Origin: Burkholderiales bacterium
Lineage (GTDB): Bacteria > Pseudomonadota > Gammaproteobacteria > Burkholderiales > SG8-39
Assembly (NCBI GenBank): GCA_014860355.1
Contig: JACZJV010000067.1
Coordinates: 1-64,000, forward strand
Length of the DNA stretch: 64,000 nt
Direction: 5' to 3'
The notes beneath the pieces are model-generated. The model worked only from the letters and a program-made list of their open reading frames with translations. It searched no databases and was not told the DNA's origin. How positions within the stretch are numbered: position 1 is the first letter of the stretch; every line of letters starts with the position of its first letter. Below, one piece after another: positions 27,585-39,974 of the stretch. The position numbers and the translations under genes were made by a program.

Positions 27585-29186
27585 ATGTTCAATTCCGTAC
27601 GCGGCACCCGCGGTATGGCAGTGGCGCCGCACTCGCTGGCCGCTCAGGCCGCGCTCGCGGTGCTGCGCGAGGACGGTAATGCCGTGGAGGCCATGATCGC
27701 CGCCGCGGCGAACATCGCCGTGGTCTATCCGCACATGAATTCCATAGGCGGCGACGCGTTCTGGCTGATCCGCGTGCCCGGGCAGGCGCCGCGCGCCATC
27801 GACGCATGCGGTGCTGCTGCGGCAGCCGCGTCCATTGCCTGGTACGCCGGGCAAGGCATCACGAATAGCATACCGTTTCGCGGCGGCGTCGCCGCCAATA
27901 CGGTCGCCGGCACTGTTTCCGGATGGAGCGCGGCGTACGAATTCAGCAGAAAGGAGCTGGGAGGAAAACTACCGCCGGCCCGCCTGCTTGCCGACGCCAT
28001 CCATTACGCCGAGAACGGCATTGCCGTCACCCGCAGCCAGAATGCGACGACGGCGGCCAAACTGGCGGGCCTCAAAGGCGTGCACGGCTTCGACGAAACC
28101 TATCTGATCGACGGGGCGCCGCCTGAATCGGGCAGCGTGTTTCTGCAACCGCGCTTGGGCGCGACGCTGCGGCAACTCGCCAAGGCCGGGCTGGATGATT
28201 TTTATCGCGGCGAATTGGCCGAATCGCTCGCGCGCGATCTCGCCGCGGCAGGCAGCCCGCTCTCGCTCCCCGACCTGCAGCGGCATCAGGCGCAATGGCC
28301 CACGCCGCTGGCGCTCAGGCACTCGCTCGGCACGCTGTACAACATGACGCCGCCGACACAAGGCGTAGTGTCCTTGCTGATCCTCGGCATACTCGACGTC
28401 CTCGAAATCGGCAGGCTCGATCCCCATAGCGCGGATTACGTGCACCTATGCGTGGAGGCCACGAAACAGGCGTTTACGATTCGCGATCGCAGCATCACCG
28501 ACCCGGCCTACATGAAAGTCGACGCGCAGAGCTTCCTCGAGCCGGCCGCAATTCGCGCGCTCGCCGCCAAGATCGATCGGAACAGGGCCGCCCCCTGGGG
28601 TGCAGGCAAAGGACCGGCCGATACCGTCTGGATGGGAGTGATCGACGGCGAGGGCCGCGCCGTGAGCTTCATCCAGAGCACTTATCACGAGTACGGCAGC
28701 GGCGTGGTGCTGAAAGACAGCGGCATCGTCTGGCAGAACCGCGGCTGCAGTTTTTCGCTCGACGATCTTGCCCTCAACGCACTGCGTCCCAGGCGCAAGC
28801 CCTTTCACACCCTCAACCCGGCGCTGGCGTTGTTCGACGACGGCCGCAGCATGGTCTACGGCAATATGGGCGGCGACGGCCAGCCGCAGAGCCAAAGCGC
28901 AGTGTTCTCCCGCTACGCGCTGTTCGGCATGAATCCGCAGGAGGCGGTCAGCGCGCCCCGCTGGCTGCTGGGCCGGACCTGGGGGCAGACCAGCGATACC
29001 TTGAAGCTGGAGGCGCGCTTCCCGGCCGAAGTCGTCGACCGGCTCAGGCACTACGGCCACGAAGTGGAAATCCTGCAAGCCTGGGACGAAACCATGGGCC
29101 ATGCCGGCGCCATAGTGCGCCATGCCAACGGCGTGCTCGAGGGCGGCGCCGACCCGCGCTCCGATGGCGCGGTCGCCACCTTCTGA
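27585..29186 (+). CDS. Gamma-glutamyltransferase family protein
   Basis: 533 aa; RGMAVAPHSLAAQAALAVLREDGNAVEAMIAAA, DTVWMGVIDGEGRAVSFIQS. Confidence 0.9.
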   Translation: MFNSVRGTRGMAVAPHSLAAQAALAVLREDGNAVEAMIAAAANIAVVYPHMNSIGGDAFWLIRVPGQAPRAIDACGAAAAAASIAWYAGQGITNSIPFRGGVAANTVAGTVSGWSAAYEFSRKELGGKLPPARLLADAIHYAENGIAVTRSQNATTAAKLAGLKGVHGFDETYLIDGAPPESGSVFLQPRLGATLRQLAKAGLDDFYRGELAESLARDLAAAGSPLSLPDLQRHQAQWPTPLALRHSLGTLYNMTPPTQGVVSLLILGILDVLEIGRLDPHSADYVHLCVEATKQAFTIRDRSITDPAYMKVDAQSFLEPAAIRALAAKIDRNRAAPWGAGKGPADTVWMGVIDGEGRAVSFIQSTYHEYGSGVVLKDSGIVWQNRGCSFSLDDLALNALRPRRKPFHTLNPALALFDDGRSMVYGNMGGDGQPQSQSAVFSRYALFGMNPQEAVSAPRWLLGRTWGQTSDTLKLEARFPAEVVDRLRHYGHEVEILQAWDETMGHAGAIVRHANGVLEGGADPRSDGAVATF

Positions 29187-29239
29187 CATGGCCGCGAAAA
29201 GTCCGGCCTCCTTGGCGGTCCCGCGCGGTGGTGAACCCT

Positions 29240-30064
29240 TCAGTGCACGGACCAGTCCACCATGCCCGAGTAGGCCGTGCCCAACACCACCAGCCCGAAA
29301 GCGATGCGGTACCAGGCAAACGGCGTGAAATCGTGGTGCGAGATGTAACGCAGCAACCAGCGCACGCACAGAAACGCTGAAAAGAAGGCAGAAACAAATC
29401 CTACCGTCCACATTCCCCAGTCATCGAGCGAGAGCAGCGTACGCTCCTTGTACAGCTGATAGGCGGAGGCCGCGAACAGCGTCGGAATGGCGAGAAAGAA
29501 AGAAAACTCGGTCGCCGCCTTGCGCGACAGGCCGAACAGCAATCCGCCGATGATGGTGGCCCCGGAGCGCGAGGTTCCGGGGATCAGCGCAAACGCCTGG
29601 GCAAAACCCAATTTCAGGGCGTCCATCCAGCGCAGATCCTCCACTTCGCGTATGCGCACCGTGTGCTCGCGCTTTTCCGCCCACAGGATAATGAAGCCGC
29701 CGATGATGAAGGCCAGCGCCACCGGCACCGGCTGGAACAGCTGCGCCTTGATCGCTTTTCCGAACGCCAGACCCAGCACCGCGGCCGGAATGAACGCGAT
29801 CGCCAGGTTGAGGGCGAAGCGCTGCGCCTCGGGCTTCGAGCGAAGACCCGCGATCACCTTGCCTATCTTTACGCGATATTCCCAGCACACCGCGAGTATG
29901 GCGCCGCACTGGATCACGATCTCGAACAACTTGCCCCTTTCGTCGTTGAAACCGAGCAGGTCGCCGGCCAGGATGAGATGGCCGGTACTCGACACCGGCA
30001 GAAACTCGGTGAGGCCTTCGACCACGCCGAGCACGAGCGCTTTGATGAGAATGATCGTGTCCAT
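29240..30064 (-). CDS. uppP: Undecaprenyl-diphosphatase
   Basis: 274 aa; [33 protein letters not shown]. Confidence 0.96.
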   Translation of the reverse strand: MDTIILIKALVLGVVEGLTEFLPVSSTGHLILAGDLLGFNDERGKLFEIVIQCGAILAVCWEYRVKIGKVIAGLRSKPEAQRFALNLAIAFIPAAVLGLAFGKAIKAQLFQPVPVALAFIIGGFIILWAEKREHTVRIREVEDLRWMDALKLGFAQAFALIPGTSRSGATIIGGLLFGLSRKAATEFSFFLAIPTLFAASAYQLYKERTLLSLDDWGMWTVGFVSAFFSAFLCVRWLLRYISHHDFTPFAWYRIAFGLVVLGTAYSGMVDWSVH

Positions 30065-30110
30065 GCGAAGGATTGTAAGCGGGCACGGCCATCCGCATCC
30101 GTGTCAGGTC

Positions 30111-30136
30111 AAAAAAAACGGCGCACGAATGCGCCG
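30111..30136 (-). terminator. Intrinsic terminator of thiC
   Basis: On minus strand CGGCGCATTCGTGCGCCG followed by T8. Confidence 0.88.
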
Positions 30137-30158
30137 CTTTCACTTACACCGCCGGGCT

Positions 30159-32238
<2,080 letters not shown>

Positions 32239-32360
32239 GGTACCGCAAACCTTGGCGCTTTGCAATCCGCAAAGCGTGCCGCCTGGCGCGACGCGGCCGA
32301 CTGGCGCGTCCTCGCAGCGGAGGCCGGCGCGCGCGGCGCGGCAGCATCGCTGCGCCGGTA

Positions 32361-32717
32361 TTACATCTGCTTGGAGCGCTCGTACCGGCGGATACGTTCT
32401 TCCAGGTCGGCAAGGCTTTGTGAGGCCGCCAGGTAATCTTCCCTCCCCGCCTCCCCGGCGCGTTCGAACTTGCGAACCAGGGCCTGATAATATGCTTTCA
32501 GCTTACTGCCGATCCAGGCGCTACGTGCGGCGCGGGCCCGGTGCTCGATCGCATTAATGTCGATTCTGGGCTCTGGCTCCGTATTCAGATGCATATTGCT
32601 CTGCACAATAAGTGACCGGGAGGCAATCGCATCCCAAACGCTGACATTACCCTTTCTGAGTAGCGCTCCAGACGGTTGAATCTGTCCAACAGGGTAGATC
32701 TGGGGGTAGAGTCTCAT
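32361..32717 (-). CDS. Small hypothetical protein
   Basis: 118 aa; good Shine-Dalgarno (AGGAAAGGA) before ATG; charged helical C-terminus; no family recognised. Confidence 0.55.
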   Translation of the reverse strand: MRLYPQIYPVGQIQPSGALLRKGNVSVWDAIASRSLIVQSNMHLNTEPEPRIDINAIEHRARAARSAWIGSKLKAYYQALVRKFERAGEAGREDYLAASQSLADLEERIRRYERSKQM

Positions 32718-32820
32718 TTGCTATCCTTTCCTATCTAATTGACCCAGCATAATAAAGCCGCTGCGTAGACTTAACATACGGCTTCTGCCCGCAATTATCC
32801 AATTGCTTGTTACTATCGAC

Positions 32821-32833
32821 CTGATCGGTCAGT
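32821..32833. promoter_or_regulatory. Possible second TetR-type operator
   Basis: CTGATCGGTCAGT, one mismatch to CTGACCGGTCAGT at 34031..34043; upstream of the lysR-type gene. Confidence 0.4.
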
Positions 32834-32923
32834 CCTATACTTAGTCTAAATACATGTTGCAATGCGGCAAATTTAGCCTAGAATAGGATCCTGTACAGAA
32901 GAATTTGAAAGTCGGTAACCATA

Positions 32924-33850
32924 ATGGAGCTTTATCAACTTCGCAGTTTTGTCGCCGTCGCCGAGGCCCGTCACCTGACCCGTGCCGCGGAAAAGCTGCA
33001 TGTCAGCCAGCCGGCGGTAAGCGCGCAAATCCGGGCGCTCGAGGACGAATTCGCTCTGGCGCTGTTCGAGCGCACGCCCAGCGGCATGGAACTCACCGCA
33101 GCCGGACAGCGACTGCTCGCCGCCGCCGAAAAGGTGCTCGCCGCCGCCCAGATGCTGCGAAATAGCGCGAGCGAACTCAAAGGCAAAGCGGCAGGCAAGG
33201 TAAGCGTGGGCACGCTCTCGGATCCGGAGTTCATCCGCGTGGGCGAATTTCTGGGCGCCATGGTCGAGCGCCATCCCCTGCTGCAACTGGAGTTGCAGCA
33301 TGAGATTTCCGGCGCCACGTTTGCCAAGGTGCGTGACGGCGAACTGGATGCGGGTTTCTATTTTGGCGCGCCAGAACACCCCGGCATGAATGCGCTGTGG
33401 CTACGAAGCATTGTCTATCGCGTAGCTGCGCCGGCGGCCTGGAAAAGCCGCGTGCTCGGTGCCGACTGGGACGCGGTCGCGGCCTTGCCTTGGATCGTCA
33501 CCCCGCCGATCAGCTCTCACTACAGGCTGGTGCGCTCGCTGTTCGACGAACACGGCGTCGTGCCGGCCCAGGTGGTGGAGGCCGACCAGGAGTTCGTCAT
33601 CGCCAATCTTGTCGGGGCGGGCGTAGGCCTGTCGCTGATCCGCGAAGAACGGGCGCTGGAGAAGGAAGCCGCAGGCGAAGTGTGCTTGTGGCGCGACGTA
33701 AAGCTCGACACCGATTTGTGGTTTGTCTACCGTGCCGAGCGCAGCAGCGATCCGGTGATCCTGGCCATGCTCGAGGTGCTCGCCGATACCTGGAAGCTCG
33801 GCCCGAAGGCGGATGCCCAATCCGTGCGCAGGTCCGTCGCGCAGGTCTAA
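32924..33850 (+). CDS. LysR-family transcriptional regulator
   Basis: MELYQLRSFVAVAEARHLTRAAEKLHVSQPAVSAQIRALE. Confidence 0.94.
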   Translation: MELYQLRSFVAVAEARHLTRAAEKLHVSQPAVSAQIRALEDEFALALFERTPSGMELTAAGQRLLAAAEKVLAAAQMLRNSASELKGKAAGKVSVGTLSDPEFIRVGEFLGAMVERHPLLQLELQHEISGATFAKVRDGELDAGFYFGAPEHPGMNALWLRSIVYRVAAPAAWKSRVLGADWDAVAALPWIVTPPISSHYRLVRSLFDEHGVVPAQVVEADQEFVIANLVGAGVGLSLIREERALEKEAAGEVCLWRDVKLDTDLWFVYRAERSSDPVILAMLEVLADTWKLGPKADAQSVRRSVAQV

Positions 33851-34029
33851 ACACCGTTCAGCCCGAACGGTCCGGCTAGTTGCGCGAGCGCCTTGCCTCC
33901 TGCTGGCCGCTCTATACGCGGGATGGCTTTGCGTATTGAAACCAGTCCCGGACGACAGCGGGACACCATTTCGAGTGTCGGTGCTGGGTGTCGGTGTCGA
34001 TTGACGCCAAAGCTGGATGTCGATACATT

Positions 34030-34043
34030 ACTGACCGGTCAGT
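34030..34043. promoter_or_regulatory. Palindromic TetR operator candidate
   Basis: ACTGACCGGTCAGT perfect 14-bp palindrome 14 bp before the TetR start codon. Confidence 0.7.
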
Positions 34044-34056
34044 TATCAATATCATC

Positions 34057-34707
34057 ATGAACGCCCCTGAAAAAAAGCCGCTACCCCGCTGGACCCGCCG
34101 CAAGGATGCGCGTCCCGAGGAAATCACCGCCGCCGCGCTAGAGCTTTTCGTCGAGCGCGGCTATGCCGCAACCCGCCTGGACGACGTGGCTGCGCGCGCC
34201 GGAGTGAGCAAGGGCACGCTGTACCTGTATTTCGAGAACAAGGAAGACCTGTTCAAGGCGGTGGTGCGCGGCAATGTGCTGCCGGTGCTGCAGCATGGCG
34301 AAGTGCTGGTGGAGAACTTTTCCGGCAGCTCCGCCGAGCTTGTGCGCAAGCTGGTGCGCGGCTGGTGGGAACTCACCGGTTCGACCAAAGTCGCGGGCAT
34401 CCCCAAACTCGTCATAGCGGAAGCCGGCAACTTCCCCGACCTCGCCAAGTTCTATTACGACGAAGTGATAGTGCGCGCCCTGTCGATGTTCCGCCGGGTG
34501 CTGCAGCGCGGCAAGGAAACCGGCGAGTTCCGCGAGGTCGACATCGACCACCTGGTGCGCGTGGCGCTCGCACCCCTGGTCATGCTCGCGGTGTGGCGCC
34601 ACTCATTCGCCTGCTGCGAGCACGAACAAATGCAGCCGGAGCGCTATCTGGACGCCTATCTGGACATGCTATTGCACAGCCTGCGCACGCCGCAGGCACA
34701 GGAGTAG
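34057..34707 (+). CDS. TetR-family regulator
   Basis: RPEEITAAALELFVERGYAATRLDDVAARAGVSKGTLYLYFENKEDLFKAVV; adjacent to RND efflux genes. Confidence 0.92.
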   Translation: MNAPEKKPLPRWTRRKDARPEEITAAALELFVERGYAATRLDDVAARAGVSKGTLYLYFENKEDLFKAVVRGNVLPVLQHGEVLVENFSGSSAELVRKLVRGWWELTGSTKVAGIPKLVIAEAGNFPDLAKFYYDEVIVRALSMFRRVLQRGKETGEFREVDIDHLVRVALAPLVMLAVWRHSFACCEHEQMQPERYLDAYLDMLLHSLRTPQAQE

Positions 34708-34711
34708 ACAT

Positions 34712-35836
34712 ATGCACGCAAAGAGAACCAGGCGCTGGTGGCTTGCGGCCGGCGGCCTCGCAGCTGCGGTTGTCGCCGCCGTTTTTTTCACTCGCGACCA
34801 CAGCATCGCCTCAACCCAGCCCACCAGCGCGCCGATGGTCGAGTTCGCGCCTGGCGACCTGGTGCAGGCTGAGCGGCGCGAGCTGCGCCTGTCGGTCTCC
34901 ATCACGGGTACGCTGCAGCCGCGCAACTGGACCACGGTCAAGGCCAAGGTTGCGGGCGAGTTGAAAACAATGCTGGCGCGTGAAGGCGAAAGCGTCCAGC
35001 CCGGCCAGGTGCTCGCACGCATCGATCCCCAGGACGCGCAGGCACGGCTGGACGAGAAGAGCGCTGACCTCGAGGCGGGCCGCGCGCAGCTCGCACTTGC
35101 GCAAAAGAACCGCGCCAACAACCTGGCGCTGCTGCAGCAAAAATTCATATCCCAGAACGCGTTCGACAGCGTGCAAAGCAGCTACCAGGTGTCGGAAGCC
35201 AAGCTGAAGGCACTGGAGGCGCAGGTCGCATTGGCAAAAAAGGCGCTGGCGGACACCGTAGTGAGCGCGCCGCAAGCGGGCATCGTGTCGCAGCGCCACG
35301 CCCAGCAGGGCGAAAAGCTGCCCGTGGACGGCAAAATACTCACGCTGGTGGACCTTGCCGAAATGGAAGTCGAAGCGGCCGTGCCCGCGAGCGACATCCC
35401 CAGCATCCGCGTCGGGCAGGAAGCAAACTTTCGCGTCGAAGGCTACGGCGGGCGCGAATTCAGCGGTCGCATCGAGCGCATCAATCCGGCGACGCAAGGC
35501 GGTTCGCGCTCGATTATCGTCTATGCGGTCCTGCCCAACCGCGATGGCGCGCTCAAAGGCGGCATGTTCGCCAAGGGCAGCGTAACGCTGAGCCGGATCG
35601 AATCGGCGCAGGTGCTGCCGCTCTCGGCCGTGCGTCAGGAAAGCGGCAAGTCCTATGTGCTGCGTGTCGCCGGGAACACGCTGGAGCAGCGCGCGGTGAA
35701 ACTCGGCCTCAGGAACGAGGATGAGGGCGTGGTGCAGATCGTCGATGGCCTGGACGCGCAAAGCCGCGTGGTCCGCAACAACTCCGGAACGCTCAAGCCC
35801 GGCGCCACAGTCAGAATTTCGCCGACAAGCAACTAA
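34712..35836 (+). CDS. RND efflux periplasmic adaptor (membrane fusion) protein
   Basis: 374 aa; lipoyl-like hairpin V-KVAGELKTMLAREGESVQPGQVLARID. Confidence 0.92.
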   Translation: MHAKRTRRWWLAAGGLAAAVVAAVFFTRDHSIASTQPTSAPMVEFAPGDLVQAERRELRLSVSITGTLQPRNWTTVKAKVAGELKTMLAREGESVQPGQVLARIDPQDAQARLDEKSADLEAGRAQLALAQKNRANNLALLQQKFISQNAFDSVQSSYQVSEAKLKALEAQVALAKKALADTVVSAPQAGIVSQRHAQQGEKLPVDGKILTLVDLAEMEVEAAVPASDIPSIRVGQEANFRVEGYGGREFSGRIERINPATQGGSRSIIVYAVLPNRDGALKGGMFAKGSVTLSRIESAQVLPLSAVRQESGKSYVLRVAGNTLEQRAVKLGLRNEDEGVVQIVDGLDAQSRVVRNNSGTLKPGATVRISPTSN

Positions 35837-36067
35837 GAGGCCGTTTCAGAATTACCGAAATGGCCCCCGACTTAGGGGGAGCATGAGGGATGTCTCCCCT
35901 CATTTTGAATTGAACTCCGGGAGGCGGTTTCAGAGCCACCGGAACAGCCCCCGGTGCGCAGATACACGAGTAGCCGGGCTAGGGGCGGGACCCTTCCTTT
36001 TCCACCCCGATTTCCTCACCTTGCGGTATCACCCGGGGCATTGCGCCTCGAACAGGAATTTCGCGCC

Positions 36068-39000
36068 ATGTGGTTCACCCGTATTTCGATCAAGAATCCG
36101 GTATTCGCCACCATGATGATGGCGGCTTTCTTGGTGCTGGGCCTGTTCTCCTACCAGAGGCTTGCAGTCGAACAGTTTCCCGACATCAACTTTCCGGTAG
36201 TGGTCGTTCAGACCGAATATCCGGGGGCCTCGCCCGAAAGCGTGGAAACCGACATCAGTCGCAAAATCGAGGAGGCGATCAACACCATCAGCGGCATCAA
36301 GACGCTGTCGTCGCGCTCTTACGAAGGCCTGTCGGTGGTGATCGCCGAATTCGACCTCAGTGTCGACCCCGCCGTGGCTGCGCAGGACGTGCGCGAGAAG
36401 GTGGCCGTGGTCAAGGTCGGCTTCAGGAAGGAAGTGAAGGAGCCGCGTGTCACCCGCTTCAACCCCGATGACCTGCCGATAGTGTCGCTGGCGGTGCGTT
36501 CGCAGAGCCGCTCGCTGCGGGAAATCACCACACTCGCCGACCAGGTCATAAAAAAACGCATCGAGACCGCGCGTGGCGTAGGCCAGATTACGCTGGTGGG
36601 CGGGGTAAAACGCGAAATCCAGATCTTCCTCAGCCCGGAAGAAATGGAATCCATGAGCGTGGGCATAGACCAGATTATCGGCGCCGTGCGCAGCGAAAAC
36701 CAGGAACTGCCCGCCGGCGCGGTGACTACGCGCGAATCGGAAAAGCTGGTTCAGGTGCAGGGGCGCATCGAACGGCCGGAGCAATTCAACCGCATAGTCG
36801 TCGCGCGCCGCGGCGGCCAGCCGGTATACCTGTCGCAGGTCGCAACCGTGGTCGACGGTGAGGAGGAGGAGGAAAGCGCGGCGCTGGTAGACGGCAAGCG
36901 CGTGGTATCGCTGGACATCGTCAAGTCGCAGAGCGCCAACACCATAGACACGGTGGACAACGTGATGCAGGTGGTGGCGGCGCTGAAACAGCAGTTGCCC
37001 CCCGACGTGACGCTGGAAGTGGTGCGCGACACCTCGCGCGGAATCCGCAATTCGGTCAACAATGTAAAGCACACGCTGCTCGAAGGCGCGGCGCTGACCA
37101 TCCTCATCGTGTTTCTGTTTCTCAACTCCTGGCGCAGCACGGTAATCACCGGTCTCACCCTGCCGATCTCCCTGATAGGCACCTTCCTCGTAATGTATGC
37201 GGCGGGCTTTACCGTAAACATGCTCACCTTGATGGCCATGAGCCTGTGCGTCGGCCTGCTGATCGACGATGCCATCGTAGTGCGCGAAAACATCGTGCGC
37301 CACCTCGCCATGGGCAAGAGCCATCGCGACGCCGCGCTCGAGGGTACCCAGGAAATCGGACTGGCGGTGATGGCCACGACATTTTCCATTGTCGCGGTGT
37401 TCCTGCCGGTGGGGTTCATGGGCGGCATCATCGGCAGGTTCTTTCATCAGTTCGGTATCACCGTGGCGGCGGCGGTGCTGCTGTCGATGTTCGTGAGCTT
37501 CACGCTCGATCCGATGCTGTCTTCTGTATGGTACGACCCGGCAGCGCACGGCGTGCACGGCAAGGGCCGGTTCGCGCGCATGTTGAGCTGGAACGAGCAG
37601 ATGATCCAGCGCGTGAGCGTTCGCTACTCGGCGCTGCTTTCCTGGTCGCTCGCAAACAGAAAGAGCGTAATCGCCATCGCCCTGGCCAGTTTTCTCGGCG
37701 CCTTCGCCCTGGTGCCGAAAATCGGCTCGGAATTCGTGCCGGAGGCCGATCTGGCCGAAGTGCTGGTGCAATTGAACACTCCGGTGGGTTCTTCCCTGCA
37801 GTTCACTCAGAGCAAGGTGCAGCAAGCCGGGGCGGCGCTGAGCGAATTCCCCGAGGTTATCTACACCTACGCCACAATCAACACCGGAACCACGCCGGGC
37901 AGGAATTACGCCACCATCTTCGTCAGGCTGCTCGACCGCGGCGAGCGCGCCGCCAATCTGAAGCAACTGCAAAAGCGGATGCGCGCGCGCCTGCAACAGA
38001 TCGCGGGCGTCGAAATCACCAATGTCGGCGTTTATGCCCCGGTAGGCAGCGGCAAGCCGCTGCAGGTTTCGGTGCAGGGCGCGGACATGGGGGAAATCGA
38101 GCGGCTGTCGCTACAGGTCAGGAAGATCATGGGGAACATCGACGGCCTGGTGGATATCGACTCCAGCCTCAAAGCCGCCAAACCGACCGTGGCGGTGCGC
38201 GTCAACCGCGACCTGGCGAGCGACCTGGGGCTGGGCGTAGGGAGAATCGGCGAGGCACTGCGGCCGCTGCTCGCGGGCGAGGCGATCTCCACCTGGAGGG
38301 CGCCCGACGACGAGAACTACGACGTCAAAGTAAGGCTGCCGAAAAGCGGACGCGAAAACCAGGGCGACCTTGGACGCATCTATATCGCCAGCAATCAAAC
38401 GGGCGCCGACGGCAGCCCGAAAATGGTGGCGCTGCGCCAGGTCGCCCGGTTCGTGCCCACGCTCGGCGCCACCCAGATCAATCGCAAGGACCTCACGCGC
38501 GAAGTGCTGATTACCGCGAACGCGCTTGGCCGACCCGCAGGCGACCTGGGCAAGGAGATCATCGCGCAACTGGCCAAAGTTCCGACACCGCCGGGCTATC
38601 GATTCGTCATGGGCGGATCGACCAAGGACATCCAGGAGACCATGGGCTATGCGCTGTCGGCTCTGCTCCTGGCGGTGATTTTCATCTACCTGATCCTGGC
38701 CAGCCAGTTCGGATCCTTCCTGCAACCGGTGGCGATCATGATGTCCCTGCCGCTGTCCCTGATCGGCGTGTTGCTCGCGCTGCTCATCGCGCGCTCGACG
38801 CTGAATATTTTTTCCATCATCGGTTTTGTCATGCTGATGGGTCTGGTGACCAAGAATGCGATCCTGCTGGTGGACTTCACCAACCAGCTGCGCGCCTCCG
38901 GACGGGAGCGCGCGCACGCCATCCTCGAGGCCGGGCGCATCCGGCTGCGGCCGATATTGATGACCACGTTCGCCATGGTGTTCGGCATGATCCCGCTGGC

Positions 39001-39211
39001 GCTGGGCATAGGCGAGGGCTCGGAGCAGCGCGCGCCGATGGCGCACGCAGTAATCGGAGGCATCATCACCTCCACCCTTCTCACGCTGGTGGTGGTGCCG
39101 GTGATCTACACTTATCTGGACGATCTTGCGCGCTGGGCGCAGAATAGGTTCGGCTTCGGTCAGGCCGCAGATGCGCAAAGTTCCAGTCCCGACAACCCGG
39201 ATTCTGCCTAG
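36068..39211 (+). CDS. RND efflux transporter permease
   Basis: Start MWFTRISIKNPVFATMMMAAFLVLG; typical AcrB-family sequence throughout. Confidence 0.95.
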   Translation: MWFTRISIKNPVFATMMMAAFLVLGLFSYQRLAVEQFPDINFPVVVVQTEYPGASPESVETDISRKIEEAINTISGIKTLSSRSYEGLSVVIAEFDLSVDPAVAAQDVREKVAVVKVGFRKEVKEPRVTRFNPDDLPIVSLAVRSQSRSLREITTLADQVIKKRIETARGVGQITLVGGVKREIQIFLSPEEMESMSVGIDQIIGAVRSENQELPAGAVTTRESEKLVQVQGRIERPEQFNRIVVARRGGQPVYLSQVATVVDGEEEEESAALVDGKRVVSLDIVKSQSANTIDTVDNVMQVVAALKQQLPPDVTLEVVRDTSRGIRNSVNNVKHTLLEGAALTILIVFLFLNSWRSTVITGLTLPISLIGTFLVMYAAGFTVNMLTLMAMSLCVGLLIDDAIVVRENIVRHLAMGKSHRDAALEGTQEIGLAVMATTFSIVAVFLPVGFMGGIIGRFFHQFGITVAAAVLLSMFVSFTLDPMLSSVWYDPAAHGVHGKGRFARMLSWNEQMIQRVSVRYSALLSWSLANRKSVIAIALASFLGAFALVPKIGSEFVPEADLAEVLVQLNTPVGSSLQFTQSKVQQAGAALSEFPEVIYTYATINTGTTPGRNYATIFVRLLDRGERAANLKQLQKRMRARLQQIAGVEITNVGVYAPVGSGKPLQVSVQGADMGEIERLSLQVRKIMGNIDGLVDIDSSLKAAKPTVAVRVNRDLASDLGLGVGRIGEALRPLLAGEAISTWRAPDDENYDVKVRLPKSGRENQGDLGRIYIASNQTGADGSPKMVALRQVARFVPTLGATQINRKDLTREVLITANALGRPAGDLGKEIIAQLAKVPTPPGYRFVMGGSTKDIQETMGYALSALLLAVIFIYLILASQFGSFLQPVAIMMSLPLSLIGVLLALLIARSTLNIFSIIGFVMLMGLVTKNAILLVDFTNQLRASGRERAHAILEAGRIRLRPILMTTFAMVFGMIPLALGIGEGSEQRAPMAHAVIGGIITSTLLTLVVVPVIYTYLDDLARWAQNRFGFGQAADAQSSSPDNPDSA

Positions 39212-39311
39212 ACCCGGGGCGGCAAAAGGTATGTGACCAGGGTCACAAGTAGGCTGTGTAAACGATGGTAAAATCCCTATTTGTACAATCACCTGCGCGA
39301 GTCGATCTGCC

Positions 39312-39974
39312 ATGTCTGAGATGAACATCGAACAAGCCCGCTTGAACATGATCGAGCACCAAATCCGCCCCTGGGAGGTGCTGGACCAGAACGTTTTGGA
39401 CCTGCTCTACGCCGTGAAGCGCGAGGATTTCGTGCCTCCCGCCTATCGCATGCTCGCGTTCTCCGATCTGGAGGTCCCGATAGGACAGGGTGAGCGCATG
39501 TGGCAGCCCAAGCTGGAGGCGCGCGTATTGCAGGACCTGGCGGTGCAGGCTACCGACAACGTGCTGGAAATCGGCACCGGTTCCGGTTATTTCACGGCGC
39601 TGCTCGCCCAGCGCGCGCAGCATGTCTACAGCGTGGAAATTCACCCGGAGCTGAAAGCATCGGGCGAGGCCAACCTGCGTCGTGCCGGCGTGGACAATGT
39701 CACCGTGGAACTCGGCGACGGCGCGCGCGGCTGGACCAGGCACGCACCCTACGACATCATCGTGCTCACCGGCTCGACACCCGTGCTGCCGCAGGAATTG
39801 CTGCAGCAGATGAAATCCGGGGCGCGCCTGTTCGCCGTCGTCGGCAATCCGCCGGTAATGGCGGCGCGGCTGCTTAGCTGTGCCGGCGAAGGCGAATTCA
39901 ATTCCATCGACCTGCTGGAAACGCGCATCGCCCCCCTCACGAATGCGCTCGCGGGCGAGCGTTTCAGCTTTTGA
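39312..39974 (+). CDS. pcm: Protein-L-isoaspartate O-methyltransferase family
   Basis: 220 aa; NVLEIGTGSGYFTALLA, PYDIIVLTGSTPVLPQELLQQMKSGARL. Confidence 0.88.
   Translation: MSEMNIEQARLNMIEHQIRPWEVLDQNVLDLLYAVKREDFVPPAYRMLAFSDLEVPIGQGERMWQPKLEARVLQDLAVQATDNVLEIGTGSGYFTALLAQRAQHVYSVEIHPELKASGEANLRRAGVDNVTVELGDGARGWTRHAPYDIIVLTGSTPVLPQELLQQMKSGARLFAVVGNPPVMAARLLSCAGEGEFNSIDLLETRIAPLTNALAGERFSF

Noticed and set aside
36029-37996. 655-aa antisense ORF opposite RND permease (also the 633-aa shifted frame 37246..39147)
   Set aside because: Shadow ORFs with His/Arg/Gly-rich composition typical of wrong frames.
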